Positions 23,612 through 36,590 of a stretch of 64,000 nucleotides of DNA are shown here, piece after piece; within the stretch, counting starts at the first letter, position 1, and every line of letters begins with the position of its first letter. Under the pieces are notes generated by a model. That model saw only the letters and a program-made list of their open reading frames with translations, ran no database searches and was not told the DNA's origin. The stretch is taken from contig NC_090699.1 in the NCBI RefSeq assembly GCF_040954835.1, positions 16,547,817 through 16,611,816 on the forward strand. The letters are read 5' to 3'. The translations under genes were made by a program, and so were the position numbers. The stretch comes from Lepisosteus oculatus (lineage: Eukaryota > Chordata > Actinopteri > Semionotiformes > Lepisosteidae).

Positions 23612-23800
23612 ACAGCGACTCTTCTGCTTCTGTGTTGTCAGCGAGCTGGAGGACGGGGGGAGGCGTCATTCGCTCGTCCCGTCAGACCTTCATCAATAAG
23701 TCAAGAAAGCCGACTGCCTTGCAGGCGAAGGGCAGTGGACGGCGCCCGGTAAGAGGGGAACAAGCGGCACAAGGCGACGCCGAGGAGGAAGGGACAGCGA

Positions 23801-23873
23801 GGGGGATTAGCTCACATGGTAGAGCGCTCGCTTTGCATGCGAGAGGTAGCGGGATCGATGCCCGCATCCTCCA
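23801..23873 (+). tRNA. tRNA-Ala(TGC)
   Basis: Array consensus. Confidence 0.97.
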
Positions 23874-24280
23874 GGTGTACGCTGAGCGCTCGGTGTGCCG
23901 AAAGGTGTCCTTTAACCCCTGATCACGCCTTGCGAGGAGAGTGTGGAGCATTTAGCAGCCACGCCCCCTTTTCATCTTCTCTCTGGCTTAAGTGCGTCTC
24001 CGCCACTCTCTCTTGACACTTCATGGCAGCATGTCAGAGGTCCGAGTGATGTCTTTAATGGCTGAGTGAGGGCACGATGCTGAAGCAGAGAGGCCATTTC
24101 AGCCAGAGAGACTTGTGCTAGGTGAGCTGTGAAAGACAGACTCGCGACAGAAACAAAGCCCCAAAGTCTCGGGTGAGATCAAAAGGCAAATGCAACACCC
24201 AGCAGCGGGTGTCGCAAGATTAGGGAACAGGCGTCTGAAATCCCTGTGAGGCAAACTTTCCAGCCCGAGTGCCGCAGCTG

Positions 24281-24353
24281 GCCTCGTTGGCGTAGTAAGT
24301 AGCGTGTCAGTCTCATAATCTGAAGGTCGTGAGTTCGATCCTCACACGGGGCA
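24281..24353 (+). tRNA. tRNA-Met(CAT), D-arm variant
   Basis: Carries the same two changes (G18 to A, C25 to T) as the copy at 22,171, one unit upstream, so the two units are close sisters. Confidence 0.88.
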
Positions 24354-24857
24354 GGGCCACTCGCTTTCTTGCTCTTTTCAGACACTTGCAGCAACTATTC
24401 GCACAGAACCACGTCTGCGTGCCTACCACGTGGAAAGCGTCACCTTTACACGGGAGAGGAGCAAAGCCGCACCCCTTTCCTACATAACACTCACATTCAG
24501 AGTTAAGTCCACAAATTTGCCCTAACTTTCGCTGGCGCTGCTGTCAGCCTGCCCCTGTTGCCGATGAAAGGCTCACACAGCGTCATGACAGTTGCAAAAC
24601 AATGTTCCACACTCCGTAAGCAACAACTTCAGTGTTTCAAGTCACCCGATATGCCGAGAGTCAAAGGAGCGCAAAACCCCAAGCGTCAAAAGACAAGATG
24701 AGTTGATGGAAAGAGCATTGAATTGAGGAGCACAAAAGTTCAGCTCGTACAATAGGCAAGGAAGGTCTATTCGTGCGTCTTCATCGCACTTGAAAGGACT
24801 GCCTTGCAGACCAAGGGCAGCGGGCGGTAAGACATGATGCCGAGAAGCCTGAAGCGA

Positions 24858-24930
24858 GGGGGATTAGCTCAAATGGTAGAGCGCTCGCTTAGCATGCGAG
24901 AGGTAGCGGGATCGATGCCCGCATCCTCCA
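24858..24930 (+). tRNA. tRNA-Ala(AGC)
   Basis: Array consensus. Confidence 0.97.
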
Positions 24931-25649
24931 GGTGTGAGTCTGGAGCTCTGGGAGCCAGGTGCTCTCCTTTAGCCTCTGCGACTTCTGATAGGTTCTCCTC
25001 CGCTCAACGTCCTTCAGCTGTCAAGCATTGAAGGGCCACGCCTCCTTCCCCACCTCAGTCTGCACCGAGTGCGTCTCCGGCATTTTCTCGTCCGATTTGG
25101 CAGCTTAGCAAATGAAAAGTATATCCGAGTGAAAACGGTGGTGAGAATACTCTCACGAATCCTTAGAAGACGTGCGTTTGATCAACGATTGCTTAACATT
25201 CACATTCGAGCCATCAAGCTCGTAGTTTTCCTTCAAATATTGAAAGCTGTCAGCGAGCACATCACGCTCTGCAGGACGGTGAAGTATTTTGAGTACTTCA
25301 ACAGAAAGAAGAGCAGAGAGCTCCACAAATACGCAAGGCGAGCCCCGCACACGTTTCGGTGGCTGAGAGAGGGCGGTTTTTGCTTCTGCATTTCTCAAGT
25401 AATGGCGCATGACGACAAGCGATCGCGGTGCTCATTTACCACATAGCGGTGAGGAGTTTTCAGGACGTGTTCTTTTGAACGAGCAACGAGGTTGCCGCCT
25501 TGGACAGCTGACTGCACGCTGGCATTGTGCCACGTGATGAGGATTGACCAGGCTCCTTCAGTCATCAGTCACCTTCCATCGTTTGCCGTAAGCAGACGCT
25601 GCGAGGTGATGTGGATATCAGGTCCCAGGAGTGTGGAAGAGGAGGAAAA

Positions 25650-25721
25650 GGGCTCGTCCGGGATTTGAACCCGGGACCTCTCGCACCCAAAGCGAGAATC
25701 ATACGCCTAGACCAACGAGCC
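25650..25721 (-). tRNA. tRNA-Pro(TGG)
   Basis: Array consensus. Confidence 0.97.
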
Positions 25722-25910
25722 ACAGCGACTCTTCTGCTTCTGTGTTGTCAGCGAGCTGGAGGACGGGGGGAGGCGTCATTCGCTCGTCCCGTCAGACCTT
25801 CATCAATAAGTCAAGAAAGCCGACTGCCTTGCAGGCGAAGGGCAGTGGACGGCGCCCGGTAAGAGGGGAACAAGCGGCACAAGGCGACGCCGAGGAGGAA
25901 GGGACAGCGA

Positions 25911-25983
25911 GGGGGATTAGCTCACATGGTAGAGCGCTCGCTTTGCATGCGAGAGGTAGCGGGATCGATGCCCGCATCCTCCA
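25911..25983 (+). tRNA. tRNA-Ala(TGC)
   Basis: Array consensus. Confidence 0.97.
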
Positions 25984-26390
25984 GGTGTACGCTGAGCGCT
26001 CGGTGTGCCGAAAGGTGTCCTTTAACCCCTGATCACGCCTTGCGAGGAGAGTGTGGAGCATTTAGCAGCCACGCCCCCTTTTCATCTTCTCTCTGGCTTA
26101 AGTGCGTCTCCGCCACTCTCTCTTGACACTTCATGGCAGCATGTCAGAGGTCCGAGTGATGTCTTTAATGGCTGAGTGAGGGCACGATGCTGAAGCAGAG
26201 AGGCCATTTCAGCCAGAGAGACTTGTGCTAGGTGAGCTGTGAAAGACAGACTCGCGACAGAAACAAAGCCCCAAAGTCTCGGGTGAGATCAAAAGGCAAA
26301 TGCAACACCCAGCAGCGGGTGTCGCAAGATTAGGGAACAGGCGTCTGAAATCCCTGTGAGGCAAACTTTCCGGCCCGAGTGCCGCAGCTG

Positions 26391-26463
26391 GCCTCGTTGG
26401 CGTAGTAGGTAGCGCGTCAGTCTCATAATCTGAAGGTCGTGAGTTCGATCCTCACACGGGGCA
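26391..26463 (+). tRNA. tRNA-Met(CAT)
   Basis: Array consensus; the D-arm changes of the two upstream copies are gone. Confidence 0.97.
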
Positions 26464-26967
26464 GGGCCACTCGCTTTCTTGCTCTTTTCAGACACTTGCA
26501 GCAACTATTCGCTCAGAACCACGTCTGCGTGCCTACAACGTGGAAAGCGTCACCTTTACACGGGAGAGGAGCAAAGCCGCACCCCTTTCCTACATAACAC
26601 TCACATTCAGAGTTAAGTCCACAAATTTGCCCTAACTTTCGCTGGCGCTGCTGTCAGCCTGCCCCTGTTGCCGATGAAAGGCTCACACAGCGTCATGACA
26701 GTTGCAAAACAATGTTCCACACTCCGTAAGCAACAACTTCAGTGTTTCAAGTCACCCGATATGCCGAGAGTCAAAGGAGCGCAAAACTCCAAGCGTCAAA
26801 AGACAAGATGAGTTGATGGAAAGAGCATTGAATTGAGGAGCACAAAAGTTCAGCTCGTACAATAGGCAAGGAAGGTCTATTCGTGCGTCTTCATCGCACT
26901 TGAAAGGACTGCCTTGCAGACCAAGGGCAGCGGGCGGTAAGACATGATGCCGAGAGGCCTGAAGCGA

Positions 26968-27040
26968 GGGGGATTAGCTCAAATGGTAGAGCGCTCGCTT
27001 AGCATGCGAGAGGTAGCGGGATCGATGCCCGCATCCTCCA
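26968..27040 (+). tRNA. tRNA-Ala(AGC)
   Basis: Array consensus. Confidence 0.97.
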
Positions 27041-27775
27041 GGTGCGAGTCTGGAGCTCTGGGAGCCAGGTGTTCTCCTTTAGCCTCTGCGACTTCTGATA
27101 GGTTCTCCTCCACTCAACGTCCTTCAGCTGTCAAGCATTAAAGGGCCACGCCTCCTTCCCCACCTCAGTCTGCACCCAGTGCGTCTCCGGCATTTTCTCG
27201 TCCGATTTGGCAGCTTAGCAAATGAAAAGTATATCCGAGTGAAAACGGTGGTGAGAATACTCTCACGAATCCTTAGAAGACGTGCGTTTGATCAACGATT
27301 GCTTAACATTCACATTCGAGCCATCAAGCTCGTAGTTTTCCTTCAAATATTGAAAGCTGTCAGCGAGCACATCACGCTCTGCAGGACGGTGAAGTATTTG
27401 GAGTACTTCAACAGAAAGAAGAGCAGACAGCTCCACAAATATGCGAGGCGCAGAGAGCGCAAGGCGAGCCCCGCACACGTTTCGGTGGCTGAGAGAGGGC
27501 GGTTTTTGCTTCTGCATTTCTCAAGTAATGGCGCATGACGACAAGCGATCGCGGTGCTCATTTACCACATAGCGGTGAGGAGTTTTCAGGACGTGTTCTT
27601 TTGAACGAGCAACGAGGTTGCCGCCTTGGACAGCTGACTGCACGCTGGCATTGTGCCACGTGATGAGGATTGACCAGGCTCCTTCAGTCATCAGTCACCT
27701 TCCATCGTTTGCCGTAAGCAGACGCTGCGAGGTGATGTGGATATCAGGTCCCAGGAGTGTGGAAGAGGAGGAAAA

Positions 27776-27847
27776 GGGCTCGTCCGGGATTTGAACCCGG
27801 GACCTCTCGCACCCAAAGCGAGAATCATACGCCTAGACCAACGAGCC
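27776..27847 (-). tRNA. tRNA-Pro(TGG)
   Basis: Array consensus. Confidence 0.97.
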
Positions 27848-28036
27848 ACAGCGACTCTTCTGCTTCTGTGTTGTCAGCGAGCTGGAGGACGGGGGGAGGC
27901 GTCATTCGCTCGTCCCGTCAGACCTTCATCAATAAGTCAAGAAAGCCGACTGCCTTGCAGGCGAAGGGCAGTGGACGGCGCCCGGTAAGAGGGGAACAAG
28001 CGGCACAAGGCGACGCCGAGGAGGAAGGGACAGCGA

Positions 28037-28109
28037 GGGGGATTAGCTCACATGGTAGAGCGCTCGCTTTGCATGCGAGAGGTAGCGGGATCGATGCCCG
28101 CATCCTCCA
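28037..28109 (+). tRNA. tRNA-Ala(TGC)
   Basis: Array consensus. Confidence 0.97.
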
Positions 28110-28514
28110 GGTGTACGCTGAGCGCTCGGTGTGCCGAAAGGTGTCCTTTAACCCCTGATCACGCCTTGCGAGGAGAGTGTGGAGCATTTAGCAGCCACGC
28201 CCCCTTTTCATCTTCTCTCTGGCTTAAGTGCGTCTCCGCCACTCTCTCTTGACACTTCATGGCAGCATGTCAGAGGTCCGAGTGATGTCTTTAATGGCTG
28301 AGTGAGGGCACGATGCTGAAGCAGAGAGGCCATTTCAGCGAGAGACTTGTGCTAGGTGAGCTGTGAAAGACAGACTCGCGACAGAAACAAAGCCCCAAAG
28401 TCTCGGGTGAGATCAAAAGGCAAATGCAACACCCAGCAGCGGGTGTCGCAAGATTAGGGAACAGGCGTCTGAAATCCCTGTGAGGCAAACTTTCCGGCCC
28501 AAGTGCCGCAGCTG

Positions 28515-28587
28515 GCCTCGTTGGCGTAGTAGGTAGCGCGTCAGTCTCATAATCTGAAGGTCGTGAGTTCGATCCTCACACGGGGCA
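28515..28587 (+). tRNA. tRNA-Met(CAT)
   Basis: Array consensus. Confidence 0.97.
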
Positions 28588-29091
28588 GGGCCACTCGCTT
28601 TCTTGCTCTTCTCAGACACTTGCAGCAACTATTCGCTCAGAACCACGTCTGCGTGCCTACCACGTGGAAAGCGTCACCTTTACACGGGAGAGGAGCAAAG
28701 CCGCACCCCTTTCCTACATAACACTCACATTCAGAGTTAAGTCCACAAATTTGCCCTAACTTTCGCTGGCGCTGCTGTCAGCCTGCCCCTGTTGCCGATG
28801 AAAGGCTCACACAGCGTCATGACAGTTGCAAAACAATGTTCCACACTCCGTAAGCAACAACTTCAGTGTTTCAAGTCACCCGATATGCCGAGAGTCAAAG
28901 GAGCGCAAAACCCCAAGCGTCAAAAGACAAGATGAGTTGATGGAAAGAGCATTGAATTGAGGAGCACAAAAGTTCAGCTCGTACAATAGGCAAGGAAGGT
29001 CTATTCGTTCGTCTTCATCGCACTTGAAAGGACTGCCTTGCAGACCAAGGGCAGCGGGCCGTAAGACATGATGCCGAGAAGCCTGAAGCGA

Positions 29092-29164
29092 GGGGGATTA
29101 GCTCAAATGGTAGAGCGCTCGCTTAGCATGCGAGAGGTAGCGGGATCGATGCCCGCATCCTCCA
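29092..29164 (+). tRNA. tRNA-Ala(AGC)
   Basis: Array consensus. Confidence 0.97.
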
Positions 29165-29899
29165 GGTGCGAGTCTGGAGCTCTGGGAGCCAGGTGCTCTC
29201 CTTTAGCCTCTGCGACTTCTGATAGGTTCTCCTCCGCTCAACGTCCTTCAGCTGTCAAGCATTAAAGGGCCACGCCTCCTTCCCCACCTCAGTCTGCACC
29301 GAGTGCGTCTCCGGCATTTTCTCGTCCGATTTGGCAGCTTAGCAAATGAAAAGTATATCCGAGTGAAAACGGTGGTGAGAATACTCTCACGAATCCTTAG
29401 AAGACGTGCGTTTGATCAACGATTGCTTAACATTCACATTCGAGCCATCAAGCTCGTAGTTTTCCTTCAAATATTGAAAGCTGTCAGCGAGCACATCACG
29501 CTCTGCAGGACGGTGAAGTATTTGGAGTACTTCAACAGAAAGAAGAGCAGACAGCTCCACAAATATGCGAGGCGCAGAGAGCGCAAGGCGAGCCCCGCAC
29601 ACGTTTCGGTGGCTGAGAGAGGGCGGTTTTTGCTTCTGCATTTCTCAAGTAATGGCGCATGACGACAAGCGATCGCGGTGCTCATTTACCACATAGCGGT
29701 GAGGAGTTTTCAGGACGTGTTCTTTTGAACGAGCAACGAGGTTGCCGCCTTGGACAGCTGACTGCACGCTGGCATTGTGCCACGTGATGAGGATTGACCA
29801 GGCTCCTTCAGTCATCAGTCACCTTCCATCGTTTGCCGTAAGCAGACGCTGCGAGGTGATGTGGATATCAGGTCCCAGGAGTGTGGAAGAGGAGGAAAA

Positions 29900-29971
29900 G
29901 GGCTCGTCCGGGATTTGAACCCGGGACCTCTCGCACCCAAAGCGAGAATCATACGCCTAGACCAACGAGCC
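29900..29971 (-). tRNA. tRNA-Pro(TGG)
   Basis: Array consensus. Confidence 0.97.
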
Positions 29972-30161
29972 ACAGCGACTCTTCTGCTTCTGTGTTGTCA
30001 GCGAGCTGGAGGACGGGGGGGAGGCGTCATTCGTTCGTCCCGTCAGACCTTCATCAATAAGTCAAGAAAGCCGACTGCCTTGCAGGCGAAGGGCAGTGGA
30101 CGGCGCCCGGTAAGAGGGGAACAAGCGGCACAAGGCGACGCCGAGGAGGAAGGGACAGCGA

Positions 30162-30234
30162 GGGGGATTAGCTCACATGGTAGAGCACTCGCTTTGCATG
30201 CGAGAGGTAGCGGGATCGATGCCCGCATCCTCCA
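30162..30234 (+). tRNA. tRNA-Ala(TGC), variant
   Basis: G26, between the D and anticodon stems, is A; this is usually tolerated. Confidence 0.95.
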
Positions 30235-30641
30235 GGTGTACGCTGAGCGCTCGGTGTGCTGAAAGGTGTCCTTTAACCCCTGATCACGCCTCGCGAGGAG
30301 AGTGTGGAGCATTTAGCAGCCACGCCCCCTTTTCATCTTCTCTCTGGTTTAAGTGCGTCTCCGCCACTCTCTCTTGACACTTCATGGCAGCATGTCAGAG
30401 GTCCGAGTGATGTCTTTAATGGCTGAGTGAGGGCACGATGCTGAAGCAGAGAGGCCATTTCAGCCAGAGAGACTTGTGCTAGGTGAGCTGTGAAAGACAG
30501 ACTCGCGACAGAAACAAAGCCCCAAAGTCTCGGGTGAGATCAAAAGGCAAATGCAACACCCAGCAGCGGGTGTCGCAAGATTAGGGAACAGGCGTCTGAA
30601 ATCCCTGTGAGGCAAACTTTCCAGCCCGACTGCCGCAGCTG

Positions 30642-30714
30642 GCCTCGTTGGCGTAGTAGGTAGCGCGTCAGTCTCATAATCTGAAGGTCGTGAGTTCGAT
30701 CCTCACACGGGGCA
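30642..30714 (+). tRNA. tRNA-Met(CAT)
   Basis: Array consensus. Confidence 0.97.
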
Positions 30715-31200
30715 GGGCCACTCGCTTTCTTGCTCTTCTCAGACACTTGCAGCAACTATTCGCTCAGAACCACGTCTGCGTGCCTACCACGTGGTAAGCG
30801 TCACCAAAGCCGCACCCCTTTCCTACATAACACTCACATTCAGAGTTAAGTCCACAAATTTGCCCTAACTTTCGCTGGCGCTGCTGTCAGCCTGCCCCTG
30901 TTGCCGATGAAAGGCTCACACAGCGTCATGACAGTTGCAAAACAATGTTCCACACTCCGTAAGCAACAACTTCAGTGTTTCAAGTCACCCGATATGCCGA
31001 GAGTCAAAGGAGCGCAAAACCCCAAGCGTCAAAAGACAAGATGAGTTGATGGAAAGAGCATTGAATTGAGGAGCACAAAAGTTCAGCTCGTACAATAGGC
31101 AAGGAAGGTCTATTCGTGCGTCTTCATCGCACTTGAAAGGACTGCCTTGAAGACCAAGGGCAGCGGGCGGTAAGACATGATGCCGAGAAGCCTGAAGCGA

Positions 31201-31273
31201 GGGGGATTAGCTCAAATGGTAGAGCGCTCGCTTAGCATGCGAGAGGTAGCGGGATCGATGCCCGCATCCTCCA
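31201..31273 (+). tRNA. tRNA-Ala(AGC)
   Basis: Array consensus. Confidence 0.97.
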
Positions 31274-32008
31274 GGTGCGAGTCTGGAGCTCTGGGAGCCA
31301 GGTGCTCTCCTTTAGCCTCTGCGACTTCTGATAGGTTCTCCTCCGCTCAACGTCCTTCAGCTGTCAAGCACTGAAGGGCCACGCCTCCTTCCCCACCTCA
31401 GTCTGCACCGAGTGCGTCTCCGGCATTTTCTCGTCCGATTTGGCAGCTTAGCAAATGAAAAGTATATCCGAGTGAAAACGGTGGTGAGAATACTCTCACG
31501 AATCCTTAGAAGACGTGCGTTTGATCAACGATTGCTTAACATTCACATTCGAGCCATCAAGCTCGTAGTTTTCCTTCAAATATTGAAAGCTGTCAGCGAG
31601 CACATCACGCTCTGCAGGACGGTGAAGTATTTGGAGTACTTCAACAGAAAGAAGAGCAGACAGCTCCACAAATATGCGAGGCGCAGAGAGCGCAAGGCGA
31701 GCCCCGCACACGTTTCGGTGGCTGAGAGAGGGCGGTTTTTGCTTCTGCATTTCTCAAGTAATGGCGCATGACGACAAGCGATCGCGGTGCTCATTTACCA
31801 CATAGCGGTGAGGAGTTTTCAGGACGTGTTCTTTTGAACGAGCAACGAGGTTGCCGCCTTGGACAGCTGACTGCACGCTGGCATTGTGCCACGTGATGAG
31901 GATTGACCAGGCTCCTTCAGTCATCAGTCACCTTCCATCGTTTGCCGTAAGCAGACGCTGCGAGGTGATGTGGATATCAGGTCCCAGGAGTGTGGAAGAG
32001 GAGGAAAA

Positions 32009-32080
32009 GGGCTCGTCCGGGATTTGAACCCGGGACCTCTCGCACCCAAAGCGAGAATCATACGCCTAGACCAACGAGCC
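32009..32080 (-). tRNA. tRNA-Pro(TGG)
   Basis: Array consensus. Confidence 0.97.
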
Positions 32081-32269
32081 ACAGCGACTCTTCCGCTTCT
32101 GTGTTGTCAGCGAGCTGGAGGACGGGGGGAGGCGTCATTCGCTCGTCCCGTCAGACCTTCATCAATAAGTCAAGAAAGCCGACTGCCTTGCAGGCGAAGG
32201 GCAGTGGACGGCGCCCGGTAAGAGGGGAACAAGCGGCACAAGGCGACGCCGAGGAGGAAGGGACAGCGA

Positions 32270-32342
32270 GGGGGATTAGCTCACATGGTAGAGCGCTCGC
32301 TTTGCATGCGAGAGGTAGCGGGATCGATGCCCGCATTCTCCA
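32270..32342 (+). tRNA. tRNA-Ala(TGC), variant
   Basis: C68 is T, making a G5-T68 wobble in the acceptor stem in addition to the identity pair G3-T70. Confidence 0.94.
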
Positions 32343-32749
32343 GGTGTACGCTGAGCGCTCGGTGTGCCGAAAGGTGTCCTTTAACCCCTGATCACACCTT
32401 GCGAGGAGAGTGTGGAGCGTTTAGCAGCCACGCCCCCTTTTCATCTTCTCTCTGGCTTAAGTGCGTCTCCGCCACTCTCTCTTGACACTTCATGGCAGCA
32501 TGTCAGAGGTCCGAGTGATGTCTTTAATGGCTGAGTGAGGGCACGATGCTGAAGCAGAGAGGCCATTTCAGCCAGAGAGACTTGTGCTAGGTGAGCTGTG
32601 AAAGACAGACTCGCGACAGAAACAAAGCCCCAAAGTCTCGGGTGAGATCAAAAGGCAAATGCAACACCCAGCAGCGGGTGTCGCAAGATTAGGGAACAGG
32701 CGTCTGAAATCCCTGTGAGGCAAACTTTCCGGCCCGAGTGCCGCAGCTG

Positions 32750-32822
32750 GCCTCGTTGGCGTAGTAGGTAGCGCGTCAGTCTCATAATCTGAAGGTCGTG
32801 AGTTCGATCCTCACACGGGGCA
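32750..32822 (+). tRNA. tRNA-Met(CAT)
   Basis: Array consensus. Confidence 0.97.
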
Positions 32823-33326
32823 GGGCCACTCGCTTTCTTGCTCTTCTCAGACACTTGCAGCAACTATTCGCTCAGAACCACGTCTGCGTGCCTACCACGT
32901 GGAAAGCGTCACCTTTACACGGGAGAGGAGCAAAGCCGCACCCCTTTCCTACATAACACTCACATTCAGAGTTAAGTCCACAAATTTGCCCTAACTTTCG
33001 CTGGCGCTGCTGTCAGCCTGCCCCTGTTGCCGATGAAAGGCTCACACAGCGTCATGACAGTTGCAAAACAATGTTCCACACTCCGTAAGCAACAACTTCA
33101 GTGTTTCAAGTCACCCGATATGCCGAGAGTCAAAGGAGCGCAAAACCCCAAGCGTCAAAAGACAAGATGAGTTGATGGAAAGAGCATTGAATTGAGGAGC
33201 ACAAAAGTTCAGCTCGTACAATAGGCAAGGAAGGTCTATTCGTGCGTCTTCATCGCACTTGAAAGGACTGCCTTGCAGACCAAGGGCAGCGGGCGGTAAG
33301 ACATGATGCCGAGAGGCCTGAAGCGA

Positions 33327-33399
33327 GGGGGATTAGCTCAAATGGTAGAGCGCTCGCTTAGCATGCGAGAGGTAGCGGGATCGATGCCCGCATCCTCCA
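33327..33399 (+). tRNA. tRNA-Ala(AGC)
   Basis: Array consensus. Confidence 0.97.
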
Positions 33400-34134
33400 G
33401 GTGTGAGTCTGGAGCTCTGGGAGCCAGGTGCTCTCCTTTAGCCTCTGCGACTTCTGATAGGTTCTCCTCCACTCAACATCCTTCAGCTGTCAAGCATTAA
33501 AGGGCCACGCCTCCTTCCCCACCTCAGTCTGCACCGAGTGCGTCTCCAGCATTTTCTCGTCCGTTTTGGCAGCTTAGCAAATGAAAAGTATATCCGAGTG
33601 AAAACGGTGGTGAGAATACTCTCACGAATCCTTAGAAGACGTGCGTTTGATCAACGATTGCTTAACATTCACATTCGAGCCATCAAGCTCGTAGTTTTCC
33701 TTCAAATATTGAAAGCTGTCAGCGAGCACATCAAGCTCTGCAGGACGGTGAAGTATTTGGAGTACTTCAACAGAAAGAAGAGCAGACAGCTCCACAAATA
33801 TGCGAGGCGCAGAGAGCGCAAGGCGAGCCCCGCACACGTTTCGGTGGCTGAGAGAGGGCGGTTTTTGCTTCTGCATTTCTCAAGTAATGGCGCATGACGA
33901 CAAGCGATCGCGGTGCTCATTTACCACATAGCGGTGAGGAGTTTTCAGGACGTGTTCTTTTGAACGAGCAACGAGGTTGCCGCCTTGGACAGCTGACTGC
34001 ACGCTGGCATTGTGCCACGTGATGAGGATTGACCAGGCTCCTTCAGTCATCAGTCACCTTCCATCGTTTGCCGTAAGCAGACGCTGCGAGGTGATGTGGA
34101 TATCAGGTCCCAGGAGTGTGGAAGAGGAGGAAAA

Positions 34135-34206
34135 GGGCTCGTCCGGGATTTGAACCCGGGACCTCTCGCACCCAAAGCGAGAATTATACGCCTAGACCAA
34201 CGAGCC
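34135..34206 (-). tRNA. tRNA-Pro(TGG), variant
   Basis: One D-stem G is A (reads GTATAATT for GTATGATT), predicting a C12-A23 mismatch. The change is shared with the copy at 36,259. Confidence 0.92.
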
Positions 34207-34393
34207 ACAGCGACTCTTCCGCTTGTGTTGTCAGCGAGGTGGAGGACGGGGGGAGGCGTCATTCGCTCGTCCCGTCAGACCTTCATCAATAAGTCAAGAA
34301 AGCCGACTGCCTTGCAGGCGAAGGGCAGTGGACGGCGCCCGGTAAGAGGGGAACAAGCGGCACAAGGCGACGCCGAGGAGGAAGGGACAGCGA

Positions 34394-34466
34394 GGGGGAT
34401 TAGCTCACATGGTAGAGCGCTCGCTTTGCATGCGAGAGGTAGCGGGATCGATGCCCGCATCCTCCA
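34394..34466 (+). tRNA. tRNA-Ala(TGC)
   Basis: Array consensus. Confidence 0.97.
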
Positions 34467-34873
34467 GGTGTACGCTGAGCGCTCGGTGTGCCGAAAGGTG
34501 TCCTTTAACCCTTGATCACGCCTTGCGAGGAGAGTGTGGAGCATTTAGCAGCCACGCCCCCTTTTCATCTTCTCTCTGGCTTAAGTGCGTCTCCGCCACT
34601 CTCTCTTGACACTTCATGGCAGCATGTCAGAGGTCCGAGTGATGTCTTTAATGGCTGAGTGAGGGCACGATGCTGAAGCAGAGAGGCCATTTCAGCCAGA
34701 GAGACTTGTGCCAGGTGAGCTGTGAAAGACAGACTCGCGACAGAAACAAAGCCCCAAAGTCTCGGGTGAGAACAAAAGGCAAATGCAACACCCAGCAGCG
34801 GGTGTCGCAAGATTAGGGAACAGGCGTCTGAAATCCCTGTGAGGCAAACTTTCCGGCCCGAGTGCCGCAGCTG

Positions 34874-34946
34874 GCCTCGTTGGCGTAGTAGGTAGCGCGT
34901 CAGTCTCATAATCTGAAGGTCGTGAGTTCGATCCTCACACGGGGCA
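34874..34946 (+). tRNA. tRNA-Met(CAT)
   Basis: Array consensus. Confidence 0.97.
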
Positions 34947-35450
34947 GGGCCACTCGCTTTCTTGCTCTTCTCAGACACTTGCAGCAACTATTCGCTCAGA
35001 ACCACGTCTGCGTGCCTACCACGTGGAAAGCGTCACCTTTACACGGGAGAGGAGCAAAGCCGCACCGCTTTCCTACATAACACTCACATTCAGAGTTAAG
35101 TCCACAAATTTGCCCTAACTTTCGCTGGCGCTGCTGTTAGCCTGCCCCTGTTGCCGATGAAAGGCTCACACAGCGTCATGACAGTTGCAAAACAATGTTC
35201 CACACTCCGTAAACAACAACTTCAGTGTTTCAAGTCACCCGATATGCCGAGAGTCAAAGGAGCGCAAAACCCCAAGCGTCAAAAGACAAGATGAGTTGAT
35301 GGAAAGAGCATTGAATTGAGGAGCACAAAAGTTCAGCTCGTACAATAGGCAAGGAAGGTCTATTCGTGCGTTTTCATCGCACTTGAAAGGACTGCCTTGC
35401 AGACCAAGGGCAGCGGGCGGTAAGACATGATGCCGAGAGGCCTGAAGCGA

Positions 35451-35523
35451 GGGGGATTAGCTCAAATGGTAGAGCGCTCGCTTAGCATGCGAGAGGTAGC
35501 GGGATCGATGCCCGCATCCTCCA
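35451..35523 (+). tRNA. tRNA-Ala(AGC)
   Basis: Array consensus. Confidence 0.97.
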
Positions 35524-36258
35524 GGTGCGAGCTTGGAGCTCTGGGAGCCAGGTGCTCTCCTTTAGCCTCTGCGACTTCTGATAGGTTCTCCTCCGCTCAA
35601 CGTCCTTCAGCTGTCAAGCATTGAAGGGCCACGCCTCCTTCCCCACCTCAGTCTGCACCGAGTGCGTCTCCGGCATTTTCTCGTCCGATTTGGCAGCTTA
35701 GCAAATGTAAAGTATATCCGAGTGAAAACGGTGGTGAGAATACTCTCACGAATCCTTAGAAGACGTGCGTTTGATCTACGATTGCTTAACATTCACATTC
35801 GAGCCATCAAGCTCGTAGTTTTCCTTCAAATATTGAAAGCTGTCAGCGAGCACATCATGCTCTGCAGGACGGTGAAGTATTTGGAGTACTTCAACAGAAA
35901 GAAGAGCAGACAGCTCCACAAATATGCGAGGCGCAGAGAGCGCAAGGCGAGCCCCGCACACGTTTCGGTGGCTGAGAGAGGGCGGTTTTTGCTTCTGCAT
36001 TTCTCAAGTAATGGCGCATGACGACAAGCGATCGCGGTGCTCATTTACCACATAGCGGTGAGGAGTTTTCAGGACGTGTTCTTTTGAACGAGCAACGAGG
36101 TTGCCGCCTTGGACAGCTGACTGCACGCTGTCATTGTGCCACGTGATGAGGATTGACCAGGCTCCTTCAGTCATCAGTCACCTTCCATCGTTTGCCGTAA
36201 GCAGACGCTGCGAGGTCATGTGGATATCAGGTCCCAGGAGTGTGGAAGAGGAGGAAAA

Positions 36259-36330
36259 GGGCTCGTCCGGGATTTGAACCCGGGACCTCTCGCACCCAAA
36301 GCGAGAATTATACGCCTAGACCAACGAGCC
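36259..36330 (-). tRNA. tRNA-Pro(TGG), variant
   Basis: Same D-stem change as the copy at 34,135; the two units are direct duplicates. Confidence 0.92.
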
Positions 36331-36517
36331 ACAGCGACTCTTCCGCTTGTGTTGTCAGCGAGGTGGAGGACGGGGGGAGGCGTCATTCGCTCGTCCCGTC
36401 AGACCTTCATCAATAAGTCAAGAAAGCCGACTGCCTTGCAGGCGAAGGGCAGTGGACGGCGCCCGGTAAGAGGGGAACAAGCGGCACAAGGCGACGCCGA
36501 GGAGGAAGGGACAGCGA

Positions 36518-36590
36518 GGGGGATTAGCTCACATGGTAGAGCGCTCGCTTTGCATGCGAGAGGTAGCGGGATCGATGCCCGCATCCTCCA
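36518..36590 (+). tRNA. tRNA-Ala(TGC)
   Basis: Array consensus. Confidence 0.97.
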
